From Chrysemys picta bellii (Eukaryota > Chordata > Testudines > Emydidae), in assembly GCF_011386835.1 (NCBI RefSeq), contig NC_088791.1, positions 26,138,998-26,202,997 on the forward strand: 64,000 bases of DNA, written 5' to 3'. Both the position numbers and the translations under genes were made by a program. The notes beneath the pieces were generated by a model. That model ran no database searches. It was not told the origin of the DNA and worked only from the letters and a program-made list of their open reading frames with translations. This document shows positions 11,561-22,589 of the stretch, in pieces; position 1 is the first letter of the stretch, and each line of letters begins with the position of its first letter.

Positions 11561-13699
11561 CAGGGTTTCTCACTAGCATTTGTTAACAAAAACAAAATAA
11601 TGAAAACACAAGACCAAGAATGATTTTATAGAAGACCAAAACAAAACAGAAAACACCGTTACAGCAGGTGTTATGCGTGAAGGTATTAATTGTTATTGCA
11701 GCACCTAGTGCTTATTAATCCCAGCCAAAACAATCTCCTAACCAGTTACAGAAAGGGAAAGAATCTAAAAGTGATTCCGGGATGGAGGGAGAAGAAAATT
11801 AGTGGTGCTGGCTCAGTCACTTAGCTTACTATGCACGGAAAAGTGTTAGAGCACTAGATTTCTCTCTAGGCAATTCCCAAAAGTCTAGCGAGCTACCAAT
11901 ATCCGACAGTTGTATTAGGATATCAAAAGTTTTGTGAAGGCTGTTGCTTATTCATCTGCAGTACCTGCCTTTTGCTTTATTTAAGGTAGGTTGAAATCCA
12001 TAGACAAAGCCATAGCACATTTAACCATTATTTCCCTTTCTGCAGTTCTACTCCATCCCACCTCCTTACATTCTTATGTCTCTGACCTTCCCTTCCACTT
12101 TTTCATACTCTGGCAGTGGTTCTGAATGTAGAGATTATATTCCAGGGAGAGTCAAATTAAGCTTTTACACCTTCAGGTGCTAAGATTAATATCAAGTGTC
12201 TGGATTTCAGACAATTTCAATACGTATGCATATCAGGTATTTCAATTGTAGCTCATTTCTGATACAAGACTTTTTACTGAGCATCTCATCTGTTCAATAA
12301 ATCAATCCCCAAACTTTACCCTTAATTTATGATCTATTAGACAAAAAAGTTAAGACAGCACTCAGAAGTCTATTAGGGAAAAGACGCTAACGGCCAGTCA
12401 TTTCCTTATCCCAACATGAAATTTTTGGTGGCACCGTAGTCAGTCTTGTTTAGAACAAAATAAAACATATGAACAGAGAGCACTTTCTTGGCTGTACTAC
12501 TGTGTCTGCTAGTCCATTTACAAAAAAATAAATTTTCTGTTTGCTGATGGGCAGAGTACAAGTAATGTATTAGAATCACATTTCATTGATTTTAAGTTTT
12601 CATCACATGAAAACTTATTTCCTGATATTGTTTTAAAGAGTTTAGTAACATATAGTTAATCACATTTGAAAAATACTTTGTTTAAATCTGTACTTTAGAT
12701 AGTTACTGATCATCCAGATTATTTGGTTAAAAACAGACTATATTTTTCTACTTCACATCTGAATTCTACAAAAGTAAGAAAAAATGTTTCTGTCACTAAT
12801 ATCTGCTTACAGTGCGTCTTTTTAATAGGGAAAATGTTGAACAAGATGACAATTCTGTGAGGCATACAAATGTTTGTAGGAGATTATATAACATGTTTTT
12901 CTGAATGAGGCTGCAGCATATTACCATGTCAATAAAAAAGGAGAATAAAACTATAGCAACTGAGAAAACAGAACCCGCTCTTCCAGGATTTCATTCACCA
13001 GCCATAGATAAGACTCTTGGTCCCAATTTTAAAAAAAAAGGTATATTAATAGGTAGTCTAATCAAGATTTTTCACTAACACAGACAACCTGCAGCATCTT
13101 TTTTAGATGCGATCCATTTCCGTTTCTCTTAAGGAGCTGGCTTTCTGTGCTAAACAGAACTAACAGCAAAATCAGATATAAAACTAGAATGGACAAAGCA
13201 TTTAAAAACACATTGTAGTAAACCATGCCCTGGCAAGGAGATGGATTTAAGTGACTCAGTAGGTCTTAAACATCTCTAGCTTTCACTTTTTTTGGGGGGA
13301 GGGGGCCATCAGCAGGAAACAACTCATTTACTCATTGACACAGCTGCCAGTGGCAAATCCTATCCATCACCCATCGTCATTTACTCCAGTGGCACAAGGT
13401 TCGCCCACACAAGCAGCAAGAATGAATAAATGATTTTGAACAGGTTTTTTTAAACCAACCACCGAAAGAAAAAAAAAACATACGCTGGCTCTTCTGCCTT
13501 CTTCTCTCGAGCCCCCTAGCCCTGATTTTTTAACTTTCGGGGTAGCAAGAGAGAGCGACCAAGATGAGTTGCAGTTGCCAAGATGCTGTCTAGGCAGGGC
13601 ACACCATAAAGGTGGTTCAGGAAAGTTAGAGAAGGTGGGTGAGGTAATCTCTCCCATTGCACTAACTTCTGCTGGTGGGAGAGACAAGCTCGGACCGTC

Positions 13700-14450
13700 A
13701 GTGCTTCGTGGTTAGTTTTTAAAAACCTCACACCCCTTGAGCAAGCGCCTGAACTGAAACACTGCAGCTAGCGGGGGAGGCAGAAAGCTGGGGGGAGGCG
13801 GGCCGTCTAATGCACTTCGCTGCCAGGGTTTGCCCGGGCTACTTCCGTGACAGAAGCCAGCCCTAGAGCCGGGGGGGCACCAATCCCTCCCCACCCCAAT
13901 GTCGGCCCCACACCCCCTCTCCCAGAAGCTGAGCCCGTTTGAGCGGGGGCCCGCAGCGCAGCGCAGCGAGACCCCGGGCAGGGCTCTCCTCACCGCTCGG
14001 GCTGCGGCTGGGCGCTCTCCTCGTCCTCCTCCTCCATGGCTCGGCGGCGGCTCCTCTCCCCGGCCTGCGCCGCGACTCCCCAGCAGGAGCCGTTACGCGG
14101 CTGCTGCTGCTGCCTCCTACCTGACAAACCAGCAGCCGCTGAAGGCAGCGCCAGGAGCTCCAGGCAGCAGCTCCACAGCGCCCTGCTCCTCACCATGGTG
14201 GCGCCTGCGCGGCGCCGGCGGCCCGGCTCCCCCTCCTGGGAGCCATCACCTACCCGACCCCCCCGCCGAGCTCAGGGAGCTCGCAGGACCCGCTACCGCC
14301 GCCTCCCTGCGCCGCGGCCATCTTGGTAAAGGGCAAAGCATCCAGAGGCTGGCAGTGAGGGGTGCGGCAGCGCCGCCGCTGGACCAGCGCTCAGTGAGGC
14401 GGGGGAAGGCTTTGTGATGTGTCAGGGCTGCTCTGACATCGCCCGGAGCA
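13700..14450 (-). promoter_or_regulatory. NAPEPLD: CpG-island promoter of NAPEPLD
   Basis: CpG density and GC content rise sharply here in contrast to the AT-rich flanks. The island covers the predicted first exon. It contains a YY1-type site (CCAAGATGGCCGC on the minus strand, 14319-14331) and a GCGCCTGCGCGGCGCC palindrome near 14200 resembling an NRF-1 site. I see no TATA box, as usual for a housekeeping-type promoter. The exact transcription start cannot be read from sequence. The island could also fire a divergent noncoding transcript on plus. Confidence 0.75.
13994..14037 (-). CDS. NAPEPLD: NAPEPLD candidate first exon, possibly coding
   Basis: On the minus strand an ATG in a good context (GAGCC-ATG-G) at 14037 opens MEEEDEESAQPQPE and runs to a strong splice donor, CG|GTGAGG, at 13994/13993. 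The exon ends in phase 2. Joined to the exon 2 acceptor at 1088 the frame continues as Arg-Ser-Ser-Ser-Lys-Asp straight into the conventional start Met of NAPE-PLD, with no stop. This would give a 20-residue acidic N-terminal extension. In mammals I know the first exon of this gene as untranslated, so this may simply be 5' UTR that happens to be open. A further in-frame ATG in an ideal Kozak context lies at 14196. Confidence 0.5.
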
Positions 14451-14754
14451 CCCACCGCCTGCCCCAGGAATCAGGAGCCCCTGGGCAGGCCCTGGGACAA
14501 GGCCGGGTTCCATCGAGGGGCCCGTGGGAATCTGAGTGGGGGGAGGCGCAGCCCCAGTCTGGCCCCCCAATGGGGGCCCAAGGAAGTGCCCTTGGTGAGG
14601 ATGAAAGCAGCCTGCCTGGGCTGCAGGCCCGGTGCCCGGAATGGGGTCCAGTCCAGCAGCAAATCACGAAGCTCAGCGAAGCCGCTCTGGGGGTGACAGA
14701 CAGGCAGGCCCCAGGGAAGAGGTGCAATACACTCCAAAGTCCCCTCATGATCCC
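14451..14754. other. GC-rich intergenic stretch, no gene seen
   Basis: This is moderately GC-rich DNA just outside the CpG island. Overlapping open frames occur on both strands, but none has a recognisable domain, and they follow from the base composition. Confidence 0.5.
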
Positions 14755-15110
14755 AGGGCCAGATTAACTCTCCTGTGGGCCCAGGGCTAGTAGATTTTAT
14801 GGCACCCCGGGGGTTTGGAGTGGGAGAGCGGACTCAGGGCTGGGGCAGAGGGTTGGGGTATGGGAGGGGATGCAGCTCCAGTGGGGGGGTGGGCTCTGGG
14901 GTGGGGCCAAGGATGAGACAGGGGGTTGGGGTGCAGGTGTGGGGGCTGGGAGGGAGTTTGGGTGCAGGAGGGGGCTCCGGGTAGGGGGTTGGGGTGCGGG
15001 GTGCAGGTGCCAGCTGGAAGGCGCTTAACTCCGGTGGATCCTGGTCAGCGGGGCAGCAGGGCTAAGGCAGGATCCTTGCCTGCCCTGGCTCCGCGCTGCT
15101 CTGTTCCCTG
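14755..15110. repeat. G-rich dispersed repeat
   Basis: The sequence is an array of degenerate units such as GGGGTTTGGAGTGGG, GGCTGGGGCAGAGGGTTGGGG and GGGGTGCAGG. The composition is strongly purine-skewed on plus. It resembles a G-rich interspersed repeat of turtle genomes and is similar in style, though not in unit, to 7490-7890. The open frames across it are compositional. Confidence 0.6.
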
Positions 15111-15149
15111 AGGTGGCCAGCATGTCCGGTCTCTAGGCAGAGGGGCCAG

Positions 15150-15460
15150 GCCACTCTGTGAGGTGCATGCTACCCATGCTCGCAGGTGCCACCCCTGCAG
15201 CTCCCACTGGCTGTGGTACCCGGCCACTGGGAGCTGCGGAGCCAATGGCAGGGGCAGAGTGCAGAGATTCCCTGAAGGCCCCTCGCCTAGGGGCACATCA
15301 GCAAGCCAGCACTCGCGGCTCCAGCTCTGGAGGGGCACCAAGGCTCGGGAACTGGTGTCCGGCCCACGGCGCGGAGACTTGCCATGGGCTGGATAAAAAG
15401 AAGCAGTGGGCCGCATCCAGCCTCCGTCCCTGCATTAATTCAGCCTTGCATGATACAGCC
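15150..15460. repeat. GC-rich MITE-like fragment
   Basis: GCTCCCACTGGCTGTGG and CCACTGGGAGCTGCGGAG form an inverted pair near 15200-15240, recalling the centre of the hAT palindromic MITEs at 412 and 45643. The boundaries are not clear. Confidence 0.4.
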
Positions 15461-15794
15461 TAAGGGATGGCAGCACCCAGGCAGTGTATGGCTCAAACAT
15501 GACTAGGGACACTAGTATCCACTGGCAGCTGCCTAGTTCATGAGGCTCAGTATTATCTTAGCCAACCTCTGCTGTAGGTGGAGCTATACTCCGTGTACAT
15601 TACATATACAGAGGCCATTATTTGAAGGCCATAAATAGACAGTTGACATCTATGTCTGCAGTTTTTATTTTCCATGGAGAAACATCTCTTAGGTGAAAGA
15701 GCTGACAAAGGGGTTGTTTATTCATCATATTAACATGCAGCTAGATATCTGTGTCCAGTACTGCACATACCATGCAAGTCTACCTGTATAATAG

Positions 15795-15848
15795 CAACAT
15801 AGGAATGGCCATACTGGGTCAGACCAATGGTCCATCTAGCCCAGTGGT
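15795..15848 (+). repeat. Dispersed repeat fragment
   Basis: The phrase ATAGGAATGGCCATACTGGG followed by TCAGACCAATGGTCCATCTA is a frequent short interspersed sequence in turtle DNA. It is directly followed by CAGTGGTTCTCAAAC, which looks like the start of a hAT terminal repeat. Family assignment is uncertain. Confidence 0.45.
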
Positions 15849-15884
15849 TCTCAAACTTTTGTACTGGTGAAACTCTTGTCAAAC

Positions 15885-16148
15885 TGTCTGTAATAGGCTA
15901 TCTTGATTATCACTAAAAAAGTGTTTTCTCTTAATTAATTAGCCTCTTAGAGTTGGTAGGACAACTCCCACCTTTTCATGTTCTCTGTATGTGTATATAT
16001 ATCTCCTCACTATATGTTCCATTCTATGCATCCGATGAAGTGGGCTGTAGCCCATGAAAGCTTATGCTCAAATAAATTTGTTAGTCTCTAAGGTGCCACA
16101 AGTACTCCTGTTTTTGCGGATATAGACTAACACAGCTGCTACTCTGAT
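15885..16148 (+). mobile_element. Turtle-type SINE, near full length, sense orientation
   Basis: This is the linear, non-inverted form of the SINE. It has a 5' part around CTATCTTGATTATCAC, an internal CATCCGATGAAGTGGGCTGTAGCCCA segment, then GTGCCACAAGTACTCCTG, a T-tract (TTTTTGCGGATATAG) and the tail GACTAACACAGCTGCTACTCTGA. It is a useful reference for reading the fold-back copies elsewhere in the window. Confidence 0.75.
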
Positions 16149-16154
16149 TCCTGG

Positions 16155-17099
16155 AGAAAGGAATTCACAAAGTTAAGTGCCCAGTCAAGAAGCATTTAAG
16201 GAACAATGCATCTTGGAATGCTCCAATCCACATAAGAAGTCTTCCTGGAGACATTCAAGATACTATGTGGGCAATGGCTTCTGCCTGTAAAAATGGTTAG
16301 TCATGCATGGATATGTGACTTGCCCAGATGACTCCAGAATTCCATCTTGGAGCTGGATTTTGCATAGGAGAGAGTCTCCACCCACAAGAGAAAGTCTATT
16401 TAAGCCCGTGGGAGACCCCTCTATTTTGTCTTCAGCTGGCTAAAGAGAGAGCCTCTCCACCCCCAAGGATACCTGAAAGGAACTGGAACAAAGGATAACT
16501 ACAGGGGGTGTGAGTGATTGCTGGACCCAGACTAGCAGGAGACTAGTCAGTAAAAGGAAGCTTACTGGAACTGGTGAGGTTTTTATCTGTATTCAGTTTC
16601 TTAGACATAGACTTGCGTGTTCTATTTTATTTTACTTGGTAATTCACTTTGTTTTGTCTGTTACTACTTGGAACCACTTAAATCCTACTTTCTGTATTTA
16701 ATAAAATCACTTTTTACTTATTAATTAACTCAGAGTATGTATTAATATCGGGGGAGAAAACAGCTGTGCATATCTCTCTATCAGTGTGTTAGAGGGCAAA
16801 CAATTTATGAATTTATCCTGTATAAGCTTTATACAGGGTAAAACGGATTTATTTGGGGCTTGGACATCTGAGTGTTAAAGACAGGAACACTTCTGCAAGT
16901 TGCTTTCAGTTAAGCCTACAGCTGTTAGGGGACGTGGTTCAGACCCTGGGTCTAGGTTTGCAGCAGGCTAACGGGTCTGGCTCAAACCAGGCAGGACACT
17001 GAAGTCCTAAGCTGCCAGAGCAGGAAAGCAGGGGCAGAAGTAATCTTGGCACATCAGTTAGCAGCCCCAAGGGGGTTTTCTGTGATCCAACCTGTCACA
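16155..17099 (+). repeat. ERV-type LTR (5' boundary uncertain)
   Basis: The features of a retroviral LTR appear in the right order: TATTTAAGCCC at about 16399, a polyadenylation signal AATAAA at about 16700, and the terminus CCTGTCACA at 17099. The region after the signal is long. I cannot place the TG start, so the copy may be 5'-truncated. The small open frame at 16510-16701 is not a gene. Confidence 0.65.
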
Positions 17100-17104
17100 C
17101 CTGC

Positions 17105-17781
17105 CACCTATTAATTTCATTATGTGACCCCAGGTTCTTGTGTTATGTATAGGGAAATGTTATTTACCTCTTCACACCTTCTTCACACCATTTATGATTT
17201 TTATAGACCTCTATCATATCCTCCCTTCATCATCTCTTTTCTAAACTGAATAATCTGTCTTTTTAATCTCTCCTCATATGAACACTGTTCCATCTCCTTA
17301 ATAATTTTTGATGCCCTTCTCTGTACTTTTTCTAATTCTAATACATCTTTTTGAGATGGGGTGACCAGAGCGTCACACAGTATTCAAGGTGAGGGCATAC
17401 TATGGATTTATGTAGTGGCATGATGATATTTTCTGTTTTATTATCTTTCCCTTTCCTAATGGTTCCTCACATTGTGGTAGCTTTTTTGCCTGCCGATGCA
17501 CATTGAGCAAATGTTTTCACAGAAATATTCACAATGACTCCAAAATCACTTTCTTGAGTGGTAACAGCTAATTTAAACCCCTACATTTTGTATGTATAGT
17601 TGGGATTATGTTTTCCAATGTGCATTACTTTGCACTTATGAATATTGAATTTCATCTGCCATTTTGTTACCCATTCTGCCAGATTTGTGAGATCCCTTTG
17701 TAACTCTTTGCAGTCAGCTTCGGGTTTAACTATCTTGAATAATTTTTGTATTTTTGACTCCCCCACATTCACAAGTCCCAA
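17105..17781 (-). pseudogene. CR1 LINE fragment (end of reverse transcriptase ORF and 3' part)
   Basis: On the minus strand, 17781-17581 translates to a peptide containing CKELQRDLTNLAEWVTKWQM and FNIHKCKVMHIGK, the CR1 reverse-transcriptase thumb/connection segment. The rest down to about 17105 continues the coding remnant and 3' region in degraded form (antisense to TGGTTCCTCACATTG and similar). It is interrupted by stops and clearly dead. Confidence 0.8.
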
Positions 17782-17889
17782 TCAATGAAAACGGAACTTT
17801 AAGCTTTTCTTTACGGAACTTTTCTATATTTCCTGGAAGGTCTGAGTCCCCTGTTTCAAATGGAGCCTCATATGATCTCAGGCCAGCTC

Positions 17890-18020
17890 AGCTGTCCTGA
17901 TCCTGCAAAGTCTTATGCAGATGTTTACACACAGAAATAATCCCACAGAGTTCAGTTAAACTAATTCCATGTGTAAAGTTCCACATGTGCTTAAATGTTT
18001 GTGCAAACTTCTCCCTCTGC
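17890..18020. mobile_element. MITE of the GATCCTGCAAAG family
   Basis: The left end GTCCTGATCCTGCAAAGTCTTATGCA and a partially complementary right half (CATGTGTAAAGT...TGTGCAAACTT) match the diffuse palindrome of a small non-autonomous transposon family. A diverged relative lies at 33230-33360. The ends are too worn to show a target duplication. Confidence 0.45.
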
Positions 18021-18029
18021 TGAGCTTTC

Positions 18030-18955
18030 AAGGAAGGAGTCTGGCAGACACTTGGATACCTCATGTTACCGCTAGCATGCTCAGTGGACTCCATATCAGT
18101 TGGGTATAAACAGTAACTGTCAATCAGGGGAAGTCTCCAAATCAGTATATGAGGTGAAGGTCTTGGTTGATACGAGCTCTGAGAAAGGGGGTTTTGTTAT
18201 CACTTTGCAACCACCTTTTCTGTTACTGCCCAGAATGGGTCTAGATTGTCCCATTGGTAACTGGAAAGATTTGGGAGCTCCTTCTTCCTACAAATAGTCA
18301 CAAGGACAAAGGAACAGTGAATCTGGGGTCTTCCATGGGGCAGTGCTTTTGTTTTATTTTCTCACAATAAACTCTAATTTAATAATTGAAACATGATAAA
18401 CTTCATTTTCTTTTCATTAAAGAAACATCTCTCTGAGTTCAATATGTGTTAATATTTTTATTGAGTTTATTTATCATTTTGGCTCATTTTATTAATCACA
18501 GAGGTTTGGAAGGATTTGCTCCATAGCTGAGTCAATAGCTAGTCCAGACAGTGTTTGAGACCAGCAGACTTGTGCACAACAACAAGCACCTCTATTATAT
18601 TTGCAAGATCAGCACCTCAGTAATAATACTGTTGTGTAATGGCATTACTCCCTTAGAGATATTGAGAGTATAGCTGGTGGTGTAACAGATTATCCAGCCT
18701 GAGTACAAATTTCACCTGTAGCTTGCCTAAATCAAGGGTTGACTGTCCCACACAGCAGCCCTTTGATTAGATCTACAAATGACAGTATTAATATCTTGTT
18801 TATTTTGTGTAACTGAATGGTTTAGCATACACTGTGGGTGGGGTACTGATTCCATATCATCTAGGACAGCAACTAAGGTTTTATTTAAAACTAGGGAAAA
18901 GGTGTTTGGTTTTTTTTCTTCAATCAAGTTAGCTCAGCTGAGCTATTCTAACTCA
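18030..18955. other. Intergenic, nothing recognised
   Basis: This is AT-rich sequence without a domain-bearing open frame, terminal repeats or an RNA gene that I can identify. Confidence 0.5.
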
Positions 18956-18959
18956 ATTG

Positions 18960-19235
18960 AAAACCCTACTTAGTGCCAATGTAGACACATCTTTAGCAGC
19001 TGTTAAGTTATAGCCCAGAGTCCACTAGCCATAGTGTACTCTAGAAAAAGTTTGCTGGTATAACTATATCCTCCTAATGTAGACACAGTTTATATTTGCA
19101 AAATAGTGCTTTTGCCAGCAGAGCTTATACCAGTTCCCCAAGCAAAATAAATGAAACACACTTTTATGACAGTATAACTCTATCTATACTAGGGCTTTTA
19201 CTTATATAGAAATGTTACCAAAAAGGCCAACCACA
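18960..19235. mobile_element. Harbinger-like MITE remnant
   Basis: Repeated phrases AATGTAGACACA and ATAGTGCTTTTGCCAGCAGAGCTTATACCAG, with a complementary CTTTTATGACAGTATAACT later, are characteristic of a small turtle MITE with TGTAGACA-type ends. It is diverged and its boundaries are approximate. Confidence 0.45.
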
Positions 19236-19698
19236 CCCTTAACCAACATTGCTATACCATCAAAAGTTTCTAAGATAGACCTGGTCCTGGTCTAGCCAAG
19301 GCCAAAAAGACTATGGTAGCCCTTCCTAGTGAAAATGTAGAGCGGATTCTGCCACAGAGGCATCCACATTGCTTTGGGGGGCAACGGAATAAAAGAAAAG
19401 TTACTTAGCATTTAGCGGAGACAGAAACAAGTCAAGTTTAAAAATATGATAACTTGTGGCAGTTAACCTCAGGGTGGAGCCTGGGCTTGCTCACAACCAG
19501 CTAACACATTTTAAAGGTGTTAAACCCTGTCTACTACACTAATGTATTAGTTACAACATGTTTAAACACAATCTATTTTCATAATTGAGACATGGACACT
19601 GAAACCATTAGATGGTTTTGAGGAAAAACACTATTCACAAAGAACACAAAAAAGGAAGTATTATTGCTTAGGAGAGACCTGTAGAGATGACTCATATA

Positions 19699-19952
19699 GT
19701 CATGTTTCAGGGTGGTAGCTGTATTAGTCTGTATCAGCAAAAAAAATGGAAATGGGCCATCCTGATTATCACTACAAAAGTTTTTTTTCTCCTGCTGACA
19801 ATAGCCCAACTTAACTGATTACTCTCGTTATAGTTGGTATGGCAACACCCATTTTTTCATGTTCTCTGTGTGTATATTTATATTTTCCTACTGTATTTTC
19901 CACTGCATGCATCCGATGAAGTGGTGCCACAAGTACTCCTCGTTCTTTTAAC
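19699..19952 (-). mobile_element. SINE copy with internal inversion (twin-primed)
   Basis: The left 38 bp are the SINE 3' tail in antisense (GGTAGCTGTATTAGTCTGTATCAGC followed by an A-tract). The remainder, from GGGCCATCCTGATTATCAC to AGTACTCCTCGTTCTTTT, is the SINE body in the opposite orientation. The switch point is the element's internal T-tract. This is the classic outcome of twin priming during target-primed reverse transcription. The segment between GATGAAGTG and GTGCCACAAG is deleted relative to the copy at 15885. Confidence 0.7.
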
Positions 19953-20659
19953 GCCTGTGGTGTGATTCCTCATTCGTCAGAAAGTCAAGGTCTGAAGAGA
20001 GCCCTGAAGAAAGCAGGTCTGCCACTGAAGTTACAGCCTGACTAGATCACCCTGAAAAGTCATTGCTGATTAATGTAGGTCTAGAAAGGAAGCCTCACAA
20101 TATTTCCTAGTCACTAGAAAAGAAATAGCACTTGAAAAAGTTGTCATGAAGAACCTGCCTCTGAATGATAGCATCAAATAGCCTGAGCAACAAAGCTGAT
20201 CTATGTGGAAAGCTGTAAACCCACTGCTTGCCAGTACAAACCAGACTCTTACATTAGAGGCATGATGCAACACTGGTAAATTTTGCAAGCTCAATCTGGG
20301 GTGGTGGAGCAGGCTATTAATAAACTTGGATAGAAAAAAATTGTTCCTCTAAAAATAATGAGTAATACTATCGGGAGACAACCTGGCACCCATTCAGCTT
20401 CTGGTTAGGAGGGATAGCAGAGACAAGACAATCATTCCATCAGCTTGGAACGATTCATTCCTCGCCACAAGATTAGGTAGTGTCTGATTTTGATGCAATT
20501 TTCCCGTATAGTCTTGGGGAACCATTGATGCATCATGAAAATTGTTTTAATCTAGACTAACCCCATCACAATGTTGTACTACACTCAAAATGCTATATCA
20601 TGATATGAGATTGCTGCAGTATGTTGATTCTATATCATGACATAGGCCATTTGCAGCAT

Positions 20660-20885
20660 TGTAACCCTTCTGCCAGTCAGAGTTGGCAGCAAGAAGGGTC
20701 GGGTTCAGTATCTAGGGGTTCCTTTTCAACAATGCAACACAAAACTAGCATGAGCCCCCACACAGTGACCTGGGACAATTATACACCACCCCTTGGGTGC
20801 CCCTAAGAGGCAATACTTCCCCACTCCCAAGCACAGAGTCTGAGTGAAGAAAAAAACTTTTAATAAAAGGAGGGAAATAATGCAG
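20660..20885 (-). repeat. LTR 3' portion with unoccupied Harbinger site
   Basis: Read on the minus strand this is the same LTR as at 50680-53215: a TTATTAAAAG signal, a GTGCTTGGGAGTGGGGAAGTATTGCCTC segment, then TTAGGGGCACCC and an end at GGTTACA. At 20814-20816 it has a single TTA where the other copy carries a 2.3 kb Harbinger. Upstream of the signal the two copies diverge, so only the 3' part is shared. Confidence 0.75.
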
Positions 20886-21062
20886 CATCCTACTAGGCAT
20901 TAGCGAGACAAGATGGATGCAAGCTGAACAGAGACGATTGTTGACAGGAGAGCTGTTGCTGTATTCCGGACATGAAGAGAGCGACGCACCCCTCACACAG
21001 GGAGTAGGCTTCATGTTGTCCAAGCAGGCACAGAGAGCACTGATTATCCAGGATTATCACAG

Positions 21063-21435
21063 CATCGTTCAGAACTAAAATGAAGAGGATTAAGATGAAT
21101 GTTGTACAGTGCTATGCTCCAACCAATGACAATGAAGAGGGGGACAAAGACTATTTTTACAACAGACTTCAGAAAATATTAGAGATTCTCCCAGACAAAG
21201 ACATTACCATCCTTATAGGAGACTTTAATGCCAAAATTGGACCTGACAACACAGGATATGAACAAGTCATGGGGACCCACGCTCTGGGAGAGATGAGTGA
21301 GAATGGAGGGAGATTTGTGGATTTGTGTGCACTTAACAACCTGGTCATAGGAGGTAGCATCTTTCCTCACAAGCAGATCCACAAGAGTACCTGGGTATCG
21401 CCAGCAGGCACGATAGAAAACCAGATCGATCATGT
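21063..21435 (+). pseudogene. RTE-clade LINE copy 1, endonuclease part
   Basis: The peptide begins inside the AP-endonuclease domain (NVVQCYAPTNDNEEGD) and carries the GDFNAKIG motif of the active site at about residues 47-54, then NLVIGGSIFPHK. The N-terminal strand of the endonuclease, which is visible in copy 2 near 36760, is absent, so this copy is 5'-truncated. The frame is cut at IENQIDH by a fold-back SINE and resumes at 21661 after the duplicated target. Confidence 0.85.
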
Positions 21436-21660
21436 ATCAGAGGGGTAGCCGTGTTAGTCTGAATCTGTAAAAAGCAACAGAGGGTCCTGTGGCACCTTTG
21501 AGACTAACAGAAGTACTGGGAGCATAAGCTTTCGTGGGTAAGAACCTCACTTCTTCAGATGCAAGTCATCTGAAGAAGTGAGGTTCTTACCCACGAAAGC
21601 TTATGCTCCCAGTACTTCTGTTAGTCTCAAAGGTGCCACAGGACCCTCTGTTGCTTTTTA
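21436..21660 (-). mobile_element. Fold-back SINE inserted in the RTE endonuclease
   Basis: This is a near-perfect inverted repeat with arms of about 95 bp around a 5-nt centre near 21560 (CAGATG-CAAGT-CATCTG). The family tail lies at the left end in antisense. The 14-bp duplication CAGATCGATCATGT flanks it at 21422-21435 and 21661-21674. Removing the insertion and one duplicate restores the continuity of the LINE reading frame, so the LINE was there first. Confidence 0.9.
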
Positions 21661-22589
21661 CAGATCGATCATGTCTGTATTAGTAAGAAGTTCAGAAGAT
21701 CTTTGCAGGACGTTAGAGTTAGAAGAGGAGCAGACGTAGCGTCCGACCATCACTTAGTGGTGGCCAGATTGAAGCTGAAGAAGAACTGGATAGACACGTC
21801 AGATAGAAGAGCGAAGTACAACGTCAGCCTTTTGAAGGATCATAAGATCAAGGAAGATTTTGGACTGACGCTGAAGAATAAGTTTTCGGTACTACAGGAT
21901 CGGTCTGAGGAAGAGGAAGACAGTGTATCCAACAGATGGCAGAAATTGAGAGAGACACTTAGGTCAGCATGCCAGGAAGTGCTTGGAATCAAGAAATACC
22001 AGCAGAAAGAGTGGATCACAGCAGAGACCTTGACTAAGAAGATAGAAAGAAGAAGAAGGCAGTAGTTAATAACAGCAGGATTAGAGCAGCAAAGGCTAAA
22101 GCGCAAGAAGAGTATGCTGAAGCCCATAAAGTAGTGAAGAGGAATATTAGGAAGGATAAGAGAGATTATGTGGATGGACTGGCAGCAGAAACGGAACAGG
22201 CAGCATACAATGGTAATATGAAACAGCTGTATGACATCACCAAGCGACTGTCTGAAAAGTTCAGCAAGCCAGAACGTCCCGTCAAAGACAATCAGGGAAA
22301 GTCTATAACAGAAATAGAACAACAGATGAATAGATGGGCGGAGCACTTTGAGGAACTCCTAAATAGGCCAGCACCAGTAAATCCACCAGACATTGACCCA
22401 GCCAACGAAGACCTTCCAATCAATTGTGATAGACCTACCAGAGATGAGATCAGAAAAGCCATCACTATGATGAAGAACAGGAAGGTGGCTGGACCTGACG
22501 ATATTCCAGCAGAGGCCCTGAAAGTAGATCTGGATGCTTCAGTGGAAATGCTGTACCCCCTTTTGAGAAGATATGGGAAGAAGAAGTGA
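21661..22589 (+). pseudogene. RTE copy 1: end of endonuclease and linker to RT
   Basis: After the SINE the frame continues with DVRVRRGADVASDHHLV, which holds the conserved SDH motif closing the endonuclease domain. A linker rich in Lys and Glu follows. It carries a stop near 22063 with a frameshift, then reopens (22134-22589) and leads into the RT palm with [23 protein letters not shown]. The product cannot be made as one protein. Confidence 0.8.

Larger units (their letters stand above)
1089..13993 (-). other. NAPEPLD: NAPEPLD intron 1
   Basis: This is about 12.9 kb of AT-rich sequence between the CpG-island first exon (donor GTGAGG at 13993) and the exon 2 acceptor. I find no credible coding exon in it; the open frames are short and lack family motifs. 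It contains dispersed repeats listed separately: a fold-back SINE, a CR1 tail, a solo LTR, a Harbinger-type MITE, a G-rich minisatellite-like tract and a MITE/MIR pair. A weak MIR-like match lies near 1900-2040. The parts between those (2363-4160, 6080-7080, 7900-11390, 11570-13690) show nothing I can name. Confidence 0.75.

Noticed and set aside
13899..14417. 172-codon plus-strand open frame over the CpG island
   Set aside because: Pro/Ala/Arg-rich translation caused by GC-rich DNA; no domain; it overlaps the NAPEPLD exon and promoter on the other strand.
21840..22346. 168-codon minus-strand open frame with hydrophobic segments
   Set aside because: It is the antisense shadow of the RTE linker and RT region.
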